From Hirsutella rhossiliensis (lineage: Eukaryota > Ascomycota > Sordariomycetes > Hypocreales > Ophiocordycipitaceae), in assembly GCF_020360975.1 (NCBI RefSeq), contig NW_025408668.1, forward strand, positions 6,758,001 through 6,822,000: a DNA stretch of 64,000 nt, read 5' to 3'. Positions 21,035-32,831 of the stretch are shown here, piece after piece (position 1 is the stretch's first letter; each line of letters opens with the position of its first letter). Made by a program: the position numbers and the translations under genes. Below the pieces are notes generated by a model. That model saw nothing but the letters and a program-made list of their open reading frames with translations. It was not told where the DNA came from and did no database searches.

Positions 21035-21871
21035 ATGACGAGCCCTGCCGTCTCAAACCCGGCGGCGGCGGCGGAGGAGGGGCAGGAAGGCGTTTCCGCG
21101 ACCGCCCGGGACGAGCAGCCTCCGGCCTCATCGGCGACGGCCGGCGGCGCAGACGAGCCAGCCCCAGAGGCGTACGAGGACGCGCACGTGCACGCCGTCT
21201 ACGAGGCCATCGCGCCGCACTTTTCCTCGACGCGCCACAAGCCGTGGCCTCTCGTGGCCGACTTCCTGCTCGCCCAGCGGCCCGGCAGCATCGGCCTCGA
21301 CGTGGGCTGCGGCAACGGCAAGTACCTCTGCGTCAACCGCGCCGTCCACCTGCTGGGCTCGGACCGCAGCGCCGCCCTGGTCCGCCTGGCCGCCGCCGAG
21401 GGCCGCGGCCTCGGCCACGTCGTCGTCGCCGACGGCCTGGCGCTGCCCTACCGCGCCGCGGCCGTCGACTTTGTCGTCAGCATCGCCGTCGTCCACCACC
21501 TGTCGACGCGCGCGCGCCGCCGCGATGCCATTGCCGCGCTGCTGCGCTGCCTCCGGCCCGGCCCTGACGCCCGCGCCCTCGTCTACGTTTGGGCGCTCGA
21601 GCAGGGCGGGAGCCGCAGGGGCTGGCACGAGGGCTCCGAGCAGGATACCCTGGTGCCGTGGGTCATGCGCTCAAAGGGCGCGCCGGAAGCCACGTATCAG
21701 CGCTACTACCACTTGTACAGGCAAGGGGAGCTGGAGGACGACGTGTGCGCCGCGGGAGGCTCCGTGTTGGAGAGCGGCTATGAAAGGGACAACTGGTGGG
21801 TGGTTTGTAATCGCTCGGACAACGCAGAGGAACCTCACCGAGAGCCGGGCGACCAAAGCCAGTTTGAATAA
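21035..21871 (+). CDS. TRM9: tRNA wobble-uridine carboxymethyl methyltransferase TRM9
   Basis: An intronless gene of 278 residues from ATG 21035; an in-frame frame continues upstream but is poorly conserved. After a low-complexity Ala/Glu-rich start of about 45 residues, the SAM-dependent methyltransferase core begins: VYEAIAPHFSSTRHKPWP is the TRM9/ALKBH8 signature and GLDVGCGNGKYL is motif I. DGLALPYR and VVSIAVVHHLST follow as later motifs. C-terminal YYHLYRQGELEDDV and ERDNWWVV are also family-typical. TRM9 together with Trm112 methylates cm5U34 to mcm5U in anticodons. The segment around 21470-21600 is very GC-rich. It converges on the Myb-like gene. Confidence 0.93.
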   Translation: MTSPAVSNPAAAAEEGQEGVSATARDEQPPASSATAGGADEPAPEAYEDAHVHAVYEAIAPHFSSTRHKPWPLVADFLLAQRPGSIGLDVGCGNGKYLCVNRAVHLLGSDRSAALVRLAAAEGRGLGHVVVADGLALPYRAAAVDFVVSIAVVHHLSTRARRRDAIAALLRCLRPGPDARALVYVWALEQGGSRRGWHEGSEQDTLVPWVMRSKGAPEATYQRYYHLYRQGELEDDVCAAGGSVLESGYERDNWWVVCNRSDNAEEPHREPGDQSQFE

Positions 21872-22488
21872 GCCTTTTTCGAAACTGCAGCTCCCTGGGC
21901 GTTGTCTTGGGTCCTCGTCTCTCGCCCTTGACTTGTCACGTCTTCATCCCCCGTCGGCCATCCCCACTGTCCAAACAGGGTCGTTGAATTCTATCATGAC
22001 ACGTTCCAGGCCAAGCTAGCAACCGTCTCTACCCAATGCAATGCTGCTCAGTCCCTCGATTAGGTAGTAACCCTTCCGTCATTCAAAACTCACTATGTCC
22101 ATCGTCTGTCAGCACGCCAAAAAGTCCCCATCTCGTGCGCCAATTCGCCTTCTATCCCCACCCAAAGCGACTCTGCAAGCATGAGATCGACCACCCAAGC
22201 AAATGCCAACCGCCCGCCTCTCTTTGCCGTCGTTCCTCATGGCCATTTCCCCATGCTCCGGTTCGCTTCCAATGACAAAACCATTCCCGCCTGTATCTGC
22301 CATCCCATCCAAAAAGCCCTCCTTCCCATTTCCTAAGAACAAGGTGGAAAACAAAATAATAGGAAAACACGGTACAACACGCTCCCGCTGCATGAGTGAC
22401 TCCATACGACCCAATCCTCCGGCCTTGCGATTCTCGTCTCCCCATCACTTGTCGGCCCTGCTCATCCGGGCGCGCGTGACAGGCTGTC
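21872..22488. other. Convergent intergenic region TRM9/Myb
   Basis: 617 bp with both 3' ends. Moderately AT-rich with C-rich patches; no gene, repeat or RNA recognised. Confidence 0.5.
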
Positions 22489-23983
22489 TTATGTAATTCG
22501 TCGTCGGACGCTGCCTTCGCGATGCATCGATTCTGGACTCGCCCGCCGCTTGGTTCTCGTAGGTTCCGACGTCGGATAGCCTTGGGCGGTTGGCACCATC
22601 GCGCCATGCTTAGGCGGCGGCCCAAGCGGCCCTGAACGCGGCCTCTGAACTGGGGTCCCATACGGGCTCACCCCGGTGGTCAGCTCCGCTAGGCTGGGCA
22701 GAGGACCGGGGTTGCGAGGTTGCCCTTGAGTCTGTATCGGCGGAAGCCCTGGGCCCGCAGTGTAGTAGACCTCGCCGTGGTCTGACACCATCGAGGGTGG
22801 AATGCCCGGCCCAGATATCGCGGTTTGCGCAGGCATGGGTTCTCCGCGCATCGGTTGGCCAACGGACATGGCGGATAACGGCTGGCTTCGCGAATACATG
22901 GATCGAGGCGAGGGCGGCGTCAGGTGGCGAGCACCGGTGTCCGGCGGCTGATAGTGGGTGCTGGGACGCGGCGCCACGCTCCTCTGCCCGCTCTCGACGT
23001 TGACAGCCGCCAGCGAAAAGGGAACGACCCCGGCTCGTCGAGCCATATCCACCTCTCCGAGCTGCCAGTGCATGGCTTCGGCGGCTCGCCAGGGCACTGC
23101 GAGCTCCTCTGCCACCTTTGCCCACATTTCCGCCTTGAACCTGTTACACTCATGTCAATATTCCACGACAGCAGAGTCAAGAGCTCGACGCATAGAACTG
23201 CGTTGGAGGCGGCGAGTCAGGGAAGGGGCCAGCGACGACTAACCTCTCGTAGAGTCTGGCAAGCTTGTTTTTGCGCTCCTCGTCCCACTCGCTTCGTCTT
23301 TCGAGATAGTTTTGGTAGTGAAGGCGGCAACTGATGGCGCTTCGCCCCGGCAGACGCTTGGAGACATCCTCCCACTTCATGCCACTACCCCGGAGCTCGA
23401 TGATGAGAGCGTCTTCCTCCGGGGACCACTTGCTCTGCTTCTTCACCGGCTGGTCTGGCATCTGTGGGGGCATGCTGCGGCGCGCATTGGGCATTGGAGC
23501 AGTCAAACCAGCCGAGATGACCAGTGCGGGAGGCTGCCCATGGGCAGCAGGCGGTGCTATCGGTTGGGGCACGGAAACGGGTCGGGGTTGCTGGGGGTTG
23601 ACGGTGGACTCATTTGAGTCGGAAGGCTTGAGGAGGGAGACGATATCCACGTTGAGGGTATGGCTTCTGTCGCCGCGGCCGTTGACAAGGGTCCCGGGGC
23701 CGCGAAGCAGACCCACGCCGTGGTGAGAGATGGTCGGGTAGGATGGCTCTGCCCGCGGGAGGCAGAGCAGAGTCTGGCTCTTGAGTTGGGCCAGCTCAAC
23801 GACCGGCTGCAACGCTCGGCCTTGGCTGCGTCGCGATTGGGACGAGCTGCGTTGCCCAACCGACGCAGTGTAGCAAAGGACAGGCTGTAGCTGCCACGAT
23901 GTAGCAACGGAAGGAAGAACCGGCGTTGCAGGAGGCCAGTAAGCAGCGGACCTGTTGTCAGGCAAGTCGAGGCGGCAGGCCAA
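22489..23983 (-). CDS. Myb/SANT-like DNA-binding regulator
   Basis: Two exons (23983-23244 and 23140-22489) give up to 463 residues; the junction splits an Arg codon (AG|G) between LYE and FKAEMWAKV. The single Myb-like domain reads SKWSPEEDALIIELRGSGMK through AISCRLHYQNYLE, with spaced Trp residues and the GMKWEDVSKRLPGRS helix. A conserved downstream block (WDEERKNKLARLYERFK, EELAVPWRAAEAMHWQLG, RAGVVPFS) is typical of an uncharacterised family of filamentous-fungal Myb proteins. The C-terminus is Pro/Ser-rich and ends with a basic segment (KRRASPESMHREGSVRRR), possibly a nuclear signal. It is presumably a nuclear transcription factor. The N-terminal start is uncertain: conservation is expected only from about VDIVSLLKPSD onward, and another 5' exon is possible. 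Confidence 0.8.
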
Positions 23984-26583
23984 GAGACTGGGAGCTTGAG
24001 AGCAGAGCAGACCTGCGGCCGGTTTCGGAAAGACGTTCGATCGAGAGCTGCGATATCGCGGGTGCTTGTCGTCGAGGAGCTTCCTGGCAGCAAAGGGGGA
24101 GGAAGAAGAGTGGGTGAGAGAGGAACAGAAAACAGAAGCAAGGCGTCTGGGGATGGTTAAAGGCTCCTGTAGTCTTGTTTATGAGGGCAAACACCATTAT
24201 GATTGGTGCTGCCGGGGTTTATCATCCACCAATGGGCGGAGATGAGGGATAGCGAGGAGCGGCAACGGGCCACTACGTCAAAAAGGATGAAAGCCGGGTT
24301 CCCGCAAGCAGACAGATCAGGTGGCAGCGGAAACAAGAGTAAGAAGTAACAGTGGTAAGGCAAGGTTCCTCTAGCTAAAAGTAGAGGTTTGGAAGAGCCG
24401 CTCCTTGGAGGGGGGGGCCGCAGAGGAGCGAAGACGTCAGGCAAAGAAAGTTACTGCCAGTACCTTATTTGGCACGCAAAGCCCAGCATGTAGGTACATA
24501 TATGTAAGTGGTATAAGGCCGGGCCAGGTACTATGGGGGCACCCAAGGCAGACAGGGGTTGCGCAGGAGACGAGGCGGACAAGGAACCGGGAAGCTGCTG
24601 GTACAGAATGCGGGCGAAAAAGAGCAAGGACAGGGGTTCGAGGCAGGAGAAAAGGATGGGTGGCCCGGCAAACTGGGTTCAGACGGGCTCGAAATAGCTA
24701 ATTATGCCATGCCTGTCTACTACCGTACAGTATCCGTTTCTGCAGCCCGGGGCGGGTTGAGGGTGAGAGAAAAAATTGAATCTAGGCGGCATTGGAGACA
24801 GCAACTGCTACTATTGCAGCTTGTTAGCCCAGAGGTTGCCGACAACAGGCAGGCAAGGGCAGGCAGAGCGCCAGCTGGCCGGAACGAGAACACCGGGCAA
24901 GTCGGCGAAAAGGAGCGGATTCGCCGGGGAAACGATAATGGCAAGAGCATGGCATGGCAAATGGGCTGGCGATGCGAGCGCGTGAAGCAGCCGAAACGAA
25001 GTGTATAGCGCAGGAATCCGTATAGGGCTGCTGGGCCTCAGATGGCGCTCTCAGGAACGGGATAGCCGTACAGTACGGCACGGTGCCGCCCGCCATTTGA
25101 AATCAGCCAGCTACAGTACGTGGTCCCGCCTGATTCTTGTGCCCTGACAAAGCCTGGTCTGTTTTTACCTGTCTTTGTCCGGAGGCAGGTAGTCTGCATG
25201 ATGAACGTCAACCCAGAGATTGGAAAGACATGCATGGAGTGTGTGATGAGGTAGGTTCCTTAGCTTGGGAAGGAAGGAGTGGGGGAGGGCGAGGAGGTAG
25301 GGGAGGGGCGTGCGGTGGTGACAGGAAGGAGGGGGGTGGTGAGAGCGACCGAGGGTAAGAAAGAGAAAGAGCTGGGGGGGGGGCGGGGCCCAGGGTCCTT
25401 TCTCTTTTTTTCCCGCCCTTAAACGATAGCTAGTCGAGTACTCTGTACATGAACTCGCTCTTGCTTCACATTCTCCGTGAGCATTCACCGCAAGGTAAGC
25501 GTGTTTGTCTAGTACCTACCTACCTTACCTACCTACCTTACCGACAGTAGGTACCAAGAACAGCAGGCAGGTAGGTATGTGTGCTATCTGGGCAAGAGCG
25601 GGAGGCGCCTCGCAACAGGTGAATCTCGCGAGTCCTGCCTACGTATCCAAGGAAAACCTTGGGCACCCCCTGCCGTGCTTGGTTTCTTCCACCGCGGCCA
25701 AGTAGGCAGGTATACGTCAGCATGGTCGGAATGCGTAATCTTCAGAGCCAGTACTGGAAGGCGCACGAGTCAGGGCCGACAGCCGTTTGCTGGTCGTTGA
25801 TTGCTGTCCCTCACTGTCGTCTCGTCCTTGACAGATGCTCGTCTGGGGGTGCTCGTCTGGGGGTGCCGAAGCGGATCTGGTGCGGTGACTTGCGTTTGCG
25901 TTACTTGCTGGTCCCTTTTTTTTTTATGAGGATGGCATTGAATTTTCATGCGCCAGGGCTGCAGTGGAGCAGGGGCCGAGAACTCCGCGTCGCTAGGTAC
26001 CGTAGGTAGGTAGGACTACTGTACTCGCCAGACTGCGCTCAACTCGTCGGCTCGGTACATGGAAGCCCGGATACCTGCTCTGCCTGTGTGCAGGTACGTA
26101 TACGGCGAGGCATGCTTGGGGACGGCAAGGCCATGACTCCCTTTCTACCAACGAGGCTTAGGCTATCGCTATTCTTACTGCTCGCACTCTCGCTCACGCC
26201 CCCACGCCACGAGGCTCAACCTGACAGCACAGACACAAACGCCCACGAGCATATCGTGCCTTGATGAAGACGCCGGCGCCAATTTGGGCCCACAGCGGCC
26301 TGATACCCTGAAAGTGACGAATACATGCATCTCAGCGCGTGCAGCCTCAGACATGCAGCGTTAGAAGGCCGTGTATATAAGTTACATCATGCTTGGGGCT
26401 GGGCATGCTGGCCGAGACGCGGCGACGGCTTACAGCTCTCTCAGCTTGACGGTGACGACTCGAGAGAAACAGCCGGCTTATCGTCCAATACCTTGCGAGT
26501 TGGCAAGAGACAATCGTGGCGGTAAGCGGGGTCCGGGGCATGACACGGTGACGAACGCACCCTTTGTAGCAGAGAAAGGTAAA

Positions 26584-26624
26584 GTCGGTGGGCGAGTCGG
26601 TGGGCGAGTCGGTGGGCGAGTCGA
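26584..26624 (+). repeat. Tandem GTCGGTGGGCGA repeat
   Basis: Three full copies and a partial copy of a 12-nt unit in the gene-poor region. No function is evident. Confidence 0.85.
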
Positions 26625-27382
26625 GGCCTGGCAAAGCTTGTGATGAGGTCCGGTGGATAATGCATCTGCCTTGCCTACCATGGTAATCGGGGCCTCCTTG
26701 CATACCTTGTAAGTGCTTGCAGATTGTCGGGCTGGATTGCGAAGCAAATGCCGTTTATTAGCCGCTTTGATAAAGAGACATCCCCAGGTCCTGGCCAGAC
26801 AATGGCGCATATGGGAAGTGAGTCGCATACACTGCAATCACGCCTGCCATTGACCACCGATCTTGGCGGGAACCTAGCCTTTGCTTTCCGCTACGACTTG
26901 CCCCTAAATAGCCCCCAGCTCAGTGGAGCGCATGCGTTCTCGCTTTACCCCTTTGCCGCGACAACAAAAACATCGAGACACCGGGTACCCGCCCAGCCAA
27001 GGCACGTTACATGTCTCTGTCGTGATGCGGCATCAGGAAAGACGGCCCGCGGCAGGACTGGTTACCCTACGGGCTACGGGGAGTGGCAACGCAACCATGG
27101 CGACGGTGACGGCCAGGCGAGCAACGGTCTATGCACCTATCGCCAAGCACCAGCTTCGAAACGCTCAGCCTATTGCCAGCAATTAGGCTTTCCACTCCCC
27201 TGCACCCCCCCGGCAATACCCCTCGCCCCTCTTCTTGCTGTTGTTCCCGTCGCCTTTTTTTTGCGCATTGCCATAGTCGACATCCCGTCGACTCAGCTTC
27301 CCGGCTCTTGCGCTAGCAATACCGGCCGATTTATTGCCCATGCGCCTGTTGACTGCCGCGGATCCAGTTACAGTGTACAGTA

Positions 27383-27452
27383 CGTGTGTGTGTGTGTGCG
27401 TGCGTGTGTGTGTGTATGTGTATGTGTATGTGTGTGTGTGTGTGCGTGCGTA
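27383..27452 (+). repeat. GT/GTAT/GCGT microsatellite
   Basis: About 70 bp of mixed (GT)n, (TATGTG)n and (CGTG)n. Alternating purine-pyrimidine DNA of this kind can adopt Z-form. Confidence 0.9.
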
Positions 27453-27650
27453 CGTGCAGCAGACTCGAGTGCCCTGCCAGCGCATGGCCACGAAGTCATG
27501 CATGCTGCTGGTGTGTCCAGATGCCGTAACGCCAATGTTTTCGGGTGTTTGGCTACCCAGCCCCATCATATCCCCCGTCTCAATGGAGTCCCAACGGGCC
27601 AGAGAGGGCGGGTGGGGTGAGGGAACACCGGGGAAGGGGGTGGGTGTCCT

Positions 27651-27682
27651 GTGTCCGGTGTCCGGTGTCCGGTGTCCTGTGC
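27651..27682 (+). repeat. Tandem TGTCCGG repeat
   Basis: About four copies of the 7-nt unit TGTCCGG and variants. Confidence 0.7.
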
Positions 27683-29150
27683 CCTGTGCTGTAGGTCTCC
27701 TTTTAGTTGCTTGCAAGGGAAGAATACGTGCACTATGCCATGCCTTGGTAGGGCGGGGGTCCTTGTAGTCGAGCGCTATAATTGACCGGCAAGCTCGCGT
27801 GGCGGCCTCAATGGCGGCCTCAATGGCGCCCCAGAAGGGCAGGAGGCCGTCTTGGGCGCTTCGAATCCGTTTCCGACACGAGGCCGGGCCATTCTTTCCC
27901 ATGTTTTCCAGGCGGGCTTGCATTGCTTGCTGCCTTGCCACGCACGACAAGGTTAATCGCGACGAACCTTTTCCCCAAATCTCAGGCTTCAGCAACGGCG
28001 TCGGAAACATGACAAATCCCATGCTCGTGACACAATGCAGCCGTGTGTACGTGTGTGGGCGAGGTTTCGGGGTGGGGTTCCGACTCCGAGGATTCGAGCC
28101 GACTGCAGTGATGCAATGCGACACGATGCGATCCACGAGAGCTGACGAGAACCAACAAGGCGGTCTTGTCGGCCGCCCAAGATCTGGCCCGCTCATCTGC
28201 AGTCTCCGACGCGAAGCTGTACTGTACTGTAGGACCAAGTCAAGCGAGATGCAGCCTGCAGACGTGTACGTCCAGCATAGGTGCTGTACATGACGCGGGC
28301 TGAAGCTTGGAGCCCATGTACGTCACGGCCGGCATCTGGGCCTTGTTCTTGTTGTATTGTATTGAGTTTGAGGAATGAGTCGCATCGAGCACCTTTCATG
28401 ACACGATGATGATGCTCCGGAGAAACGTGGACGTTGCAAGGTGTACGCGCGGCACACGGCCTGGCCTTGACTCGCCCGGATGGCATTGATCTAGGCCGGG
28501 GCCGCAAACTACCTACGAAAGCGCTCTAGGCTTGCGGGCGAGTGAGGCTTGCAGCAGCACTCGCGCTCGTCCAGTCGCTCGCGTGTTTGCCTCGCCGCAG
28601 GGCCGCCCATGGACCGGCGCACAGGCAGGTGTGTCGAGGGAGACGAGCGCCGTTATGGCCGTGCATTGGGCGCCTTGCGAAACCAAAGTCTGGCAAAGAA
28701 ACTGGCGGTCAGGCTGGATATATGTACTCGGTACTGTACTCGTACATATCGCCATGCAGCTGCAGCTCTCCCAGGGTGGGTTGGGCGTGTTGGTGTGGCC
28801 ACGTCAGACAGAACCAGGGCACGCCAAACGGTTCGTCGACAAACTGCGAACCAGTTCATCGCTGCCCTGTCTGCCCAAGCCACCAAACGTACTTGGCACC
28901 CGCGTCATCAGGCGCGGCGGAGATTGAATCCGCCCACCATTGATGGTTGCCGAGGCCGGCCCTTGGTCGAGCGGCCCACCCCCTCCACACTCGGTTCTGC
29001 TGCATCCCCTGGTTCGAACGGCAGCTGTTTGATCGCATCGTGACCGCCACGTCAAGACACCGGACGACGACAAGGCCTTGTTTGAACCCAGCCAGCCCCC
29101 TTCTCCTCCGGTTTGATGGATGCACGTATCCAGGCCCGGCCGGCTCTCTA

Positions 29151-29151
29151 G

Positions 29152-29183
<32 letters not shown>
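29151..29183 (+). repeat. (GCGT)n microsatellite
   Basis: About eight copies of GCGT, perfect. Confidence 0.9.
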
Positions 29184-29446
29184 ACGTGTGGCAGGCATGC
29201 CATGTGCCTAATCAATCCGCGCGGCTGTCGTGCGGCAAGTGTTGCTGCCCAAAGTGCAGCCGAGCAAACCTGCCGGCCGACTGTTGTTTGCAGCCTTGCT
29301 GGCCCTGGGACCCGGATCCAAGGGCCCCTCGCGCAGCGGCTGCCATCAGGTCAAGTCAAGCCAGGTCAAGTGAGCCGGGGCGTATGTACGGGGCCATGCA
29401 CAGCGGCGCTCCGGCCTCGCGACGCTTCGTCGAGCCCGGCCAGAGA

Positions 29447-29537
29447 TGGTGTGTGTGGGTGTGTGTGGGTGTGTGTGGGGTGTGTATTTGTGTGTATGTG
29501 TATATGTGTGTGCATGTGTATATGTGCGTATGTGTGT

Positions 29538-29568
<31 letters not shown>

Positions 29569-29586
29569 GTGTGTGTATGTGTGTGG
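29447..29586 (+). repeat. Long GT/GTAT microsatellite
   Basis: About 140 bp of GTGTGT interspersed with GTAT and GGGT variants; the longest simple repeat in the window. Confidence 0.9.
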
Positions 29587-30358
29587 CTTCCACGGCTCTG
29601 GCATCCGGGACGCGCGTGCCAACAATCGCATCATACGTGGCCGCCGGCCCGTCCTTTGGTCTGTCAGGCTTCAGATGGCAGGCGGGCAGGCAGGGGGAAA
29701 GGGGATGGGCCGGGGCGCCGCCGGGCCTTGTTTTTTTTGGGGGGGGGCCGTCAAGCGCCATCGAGGCGGGACGGCCCCGAGCGTTGCGCTGTCGACACAA
29801 TCCCGGCACCCCGGAGCCGACGTCATGAACCGGTCAGCGAGCAGCTAAAAAAACTGAGACGCAGCCCGATCGCGTGGGCTGAACCGGTGAACCAAGGCCG
29901 CTTGCTAGCCGTCCCTAGCCATGCCGGGTGGACAAAGGGTCTTACGGCCGGCGGCGGCGGCGGCGCTACAGGCACCCCACATCCCTGGCCCATGTACAGT
30001 ACCGAGTACCGTACTCTGTACTGTGAGGACAGTGCTGCTCACTTGTCTGGCGAAGGTATCGAGGTATCGGCTCAGCGCTCAGCAAGACATCGCTCAATGC
30101 TGTGCAGCAGCGCCGACCAGGAACGACGAGCGCTTCCAACCACCCATTTTGCCCACCTCATCTTGGGATCAAAGGGCGGGTACATGATCCATACAGACGG
30201 CTGCATGCCTAAGCTTTTTTTTTCTTTTTGCTTGCTCGGCTCTGACCAGCTGTCATCTCGTCTCCTCCGCGGCGGTGAGGGCCGTCTCGGGCAGCCTCGC
30301 AAGAGCTTCAGGTATCAAGACTATTGCTCTGCACAGCGCCGCGTCTGTTCCGTCATAT

Positions 30359-30398
30359 ACACGCACACTCACACACTCACACACTCACACACTCACGC
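30359..30398 (+). repeat. (CACACTCA)n repeat
   Basis: Four copies of an 8-nt CA-type unit. Confidence 0.85.
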
Positions 30399-31250
30399 CC
30401 ATGCATACATGTGTATGTGTCTGTGCGCGTGGTCGGGAAACAAGGCCGTTGTCGAGGATGAGGCTGACTGGGCCGCTGGCATAATATCGTCTTACTTGCA
30501 ACATGAAGGGACAAGGCAGGGAAAAGCTCGTCCGCTATTGACTGGGTTTTACTGTGACACGCCATTCGCGCAGTGCAAAGCAATTCTTGCATCCCGGGCT
30601 TGGGCGGTTTGTTGGTCTCGTCAGCCCAGGCGCGCACCATCCATGCCGCCCGCGGAACGGGAGCCAGAGGTGAAGCCAAGGCCGCCGCCGCGCTGCTGGT
30701 GGCGCACCCGACGTCTGACTTGTCACGATTCTGCAAGCTGTTTCACGTTTTTTTCATGTCCCTCCATCGCACTGACCACCGCCAAAACAGTCCGGGGGAG
30801 AAGCCTCTCTGCCGTCCTCCCGGCCCACCCCTGGGCACCCAGCATGCTAGCATCCCGACAGTCTGCTTCCGAGGGGACTAAGGGAAAAAAGTAAACATGA
30901 GAGCGGAAGAAAAAAACCCGAGCTCGTTATGGCGTGATGCCTGAAGCCACAAGACAAGGCGCAGCTCGGGACGGGACGGGACCGGGGGGGAGGAGGGTTA
31001 GAGAACGAAGCCGTCGCGAGCACCAACCGTGGCTTGAGCGAGCCCCAGACGGACGGGTATGGTGGACCAGGCTTTTTAACGGGATTATTAATTTTTTTAT
31101 CCTTCTTCCCCCTATGCGCACAATCTGCCCCGTCTCGCAGCCTGGCTGCATCAAGGGGCCACGACAACTACCAGGTGGCCGGAACCCCCGTGCGGGCCAC
31201 GGCCTTGGTTGGATCAAGAGCGGCCGAACGCCCACCGGGGAGCATGGTGT

Positions 31251-31297
31251 GTACAACAGACTGTACAACAGACTGTACAACAGACTGTACAACAGAC
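31251..31297 (+). repeat. Tandem GTACAACAGACT repeat
   Basis: Almost four perfect copies of a 12-nt unit. Perfect identity suggests recent expansion. Confidence 0.9.
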
Positions 31298-32831
31298 CAT
31301 GTTGACAACCCAAACATGCATAACAAGAACTCTGATTGCCCATGCGCACCATTTCGTGCGAGGGCACGCCGCCGAGCATTGATGGGAGAGGCGGACTGCG
31401 GGTCGAGTCATGGTCTGTGCTACTATTTATACGTGGCGTCCAAGCATCATTTATAGTGCTGCCAGAGTCGGTCCCTTGCTGGGAGGTGTGTTCGCCGGCG
31501 CGGCTCAGTCCAAGCATCGACGTCTTGTTGTCCGTGCTAGCGCATGGCTGTGCCTTGGGTTCTTCACTTATCGTACAGAGGGCCGTGTTACACCGCAGGA
31601 CCACGGGGTGCAGACCGAGAGAGCTGTCCGAGCATCCCTAACGCATATAGCATATAACACCTGGTCAGGTAATTTGGAGCATCTGCCGGGCAACGTAAGC
31701 CAAACAAAGGGCGGCATCCCGCTCGCATGTTCAATTCAGCAGCGCTCCACGGACTCGATTGCCAAGTAATGGCGGTGGGATACGAAGGTTGATATAGCTA
31801 GCGGCGGGCCGATATTACTTGCAGCTTGGCTGCCACTGCCCGTCTGGCGTCTGGGCTCGGCAGTTATTAATTATTCATGGAATGATGAAAGGGTACGGAG
31901 TTGAGTCATGACCAACGCTGCTGCTCGACAGGCCCGGCACTGTCTGCCTACCTCTTATCCGTAGTTCGGACCGCCGGGGGCTGGTCTACCAGTAGTCCGC
32001 CGCGCGCCGCTGCGGTGGAGTCGAGAAACAATCTGACGAACTCCTTGCTGTCTGATGATGTGACTGCGACATGCACAGCAGCCCAGCCAGTCACCCGCAG
32101 GTCTCGGTCCTCGGGAGACGTGTGGCCCAGGGGGGGGCATAAACGAGGCGGCAGCTGATTTGCCCAGCCAGCGCCCAGATTGGCCATTCCGGGGGCGTCC
32201 CGGCCTTGCGAGACGCCTGGTGACCAATCGCGACGACGGCTTTTTCTTCTTCTTCTTGTCTCGCGGCCGCTCCTCCCGTTCAAGGGCAGTCGATGACGGG
32301 CATGGCTCATCTCTTTGATCGGAGGTTTTTATTTTATTTTCATTTTATTTTTATTTTTACTTGCTTCTTCTGCGAAGCCCCTGGAACCGTACTGTAGAGC
32401 CCGTTTGTTGTGTACCTAGGTACCTACCTATTGCCTTGCTGAAAGTCCTTGTCCAAGTTACTTATTCTTGCCTTTCCGGGTCCTTCACTGTGCCAGGTAC
32501 ATTAAGGTAGGAGCGGCACCTGGACAACTGACCTAGACAACTGGTACCTGGGCAACTTGGCCACTCCCCCCCCCCACACCCCATTTGCCCAAGACGTCCT
32601 CCCCCCGGCTCCACCCTCCAGGTTCTCACGCTGCTGCTTCATTTCTCCATTCTTCATCGCCTCTCTCTTTATCCTTTGCCCTCCAGCTAGAACAACCACC
32701 GCTGCATGTACAGACAGTCCAGTGCCCGTCAACGCCCCGCATCCATCCACCCTCGTACGAGACACGCCCCCCCGGCCGCCAAGCTTCAAGAGCTGGTTAG
32801 GGCAAAGAAAAAGGCACGACACGCTCGCACC

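Larger units (their letters stand above)
23984..32831. other. 8.8 kb gene-poor region with simple repeats
   Basis: No protein family is recognised on either strand. The longest frames (26724-27620 +, 27183-28238 -, 29446-30894 +) run through GT/CA microsatellites and encode repetitive Val-Cys or Thr-His runs, so they are judged spurious. The region has GT/GCGT microsatellites, short tandem repeats (listed separately), TACCTACCTA stretches (25514-25550, 26003-26013, 32410-32430) and seven of the TACTGTAC octamers. The last 400 bp are the pyrimidine-rich promoter of tubulin cofactor B. It could hold long noncoding RNAs or distal control elements of the Myb gene. Confidence 0.5.

Noticed and set aside
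26724..27620. 298-codon frame in the gene-poor region
   Set aside because: It ends in a Val-Cys run produced by the GT microsatellite and has no domain.
28086..28104. GATTCGAGCC string resembling a tRNA B box
   Set aside because: No matching A box, acceptor stem or anticodon arm could be folded around it.
27183..28238. 351-codon minus-strand frame
   Set aside because: Contains Thr-His repeats from the CA strand of the same microsatellite; no homology recognised.
29446..30894. 482-codon frame
   Set aside because: Begins in a GT microsatellite and crosses a CACACTCA repeat; repetitive composition only.
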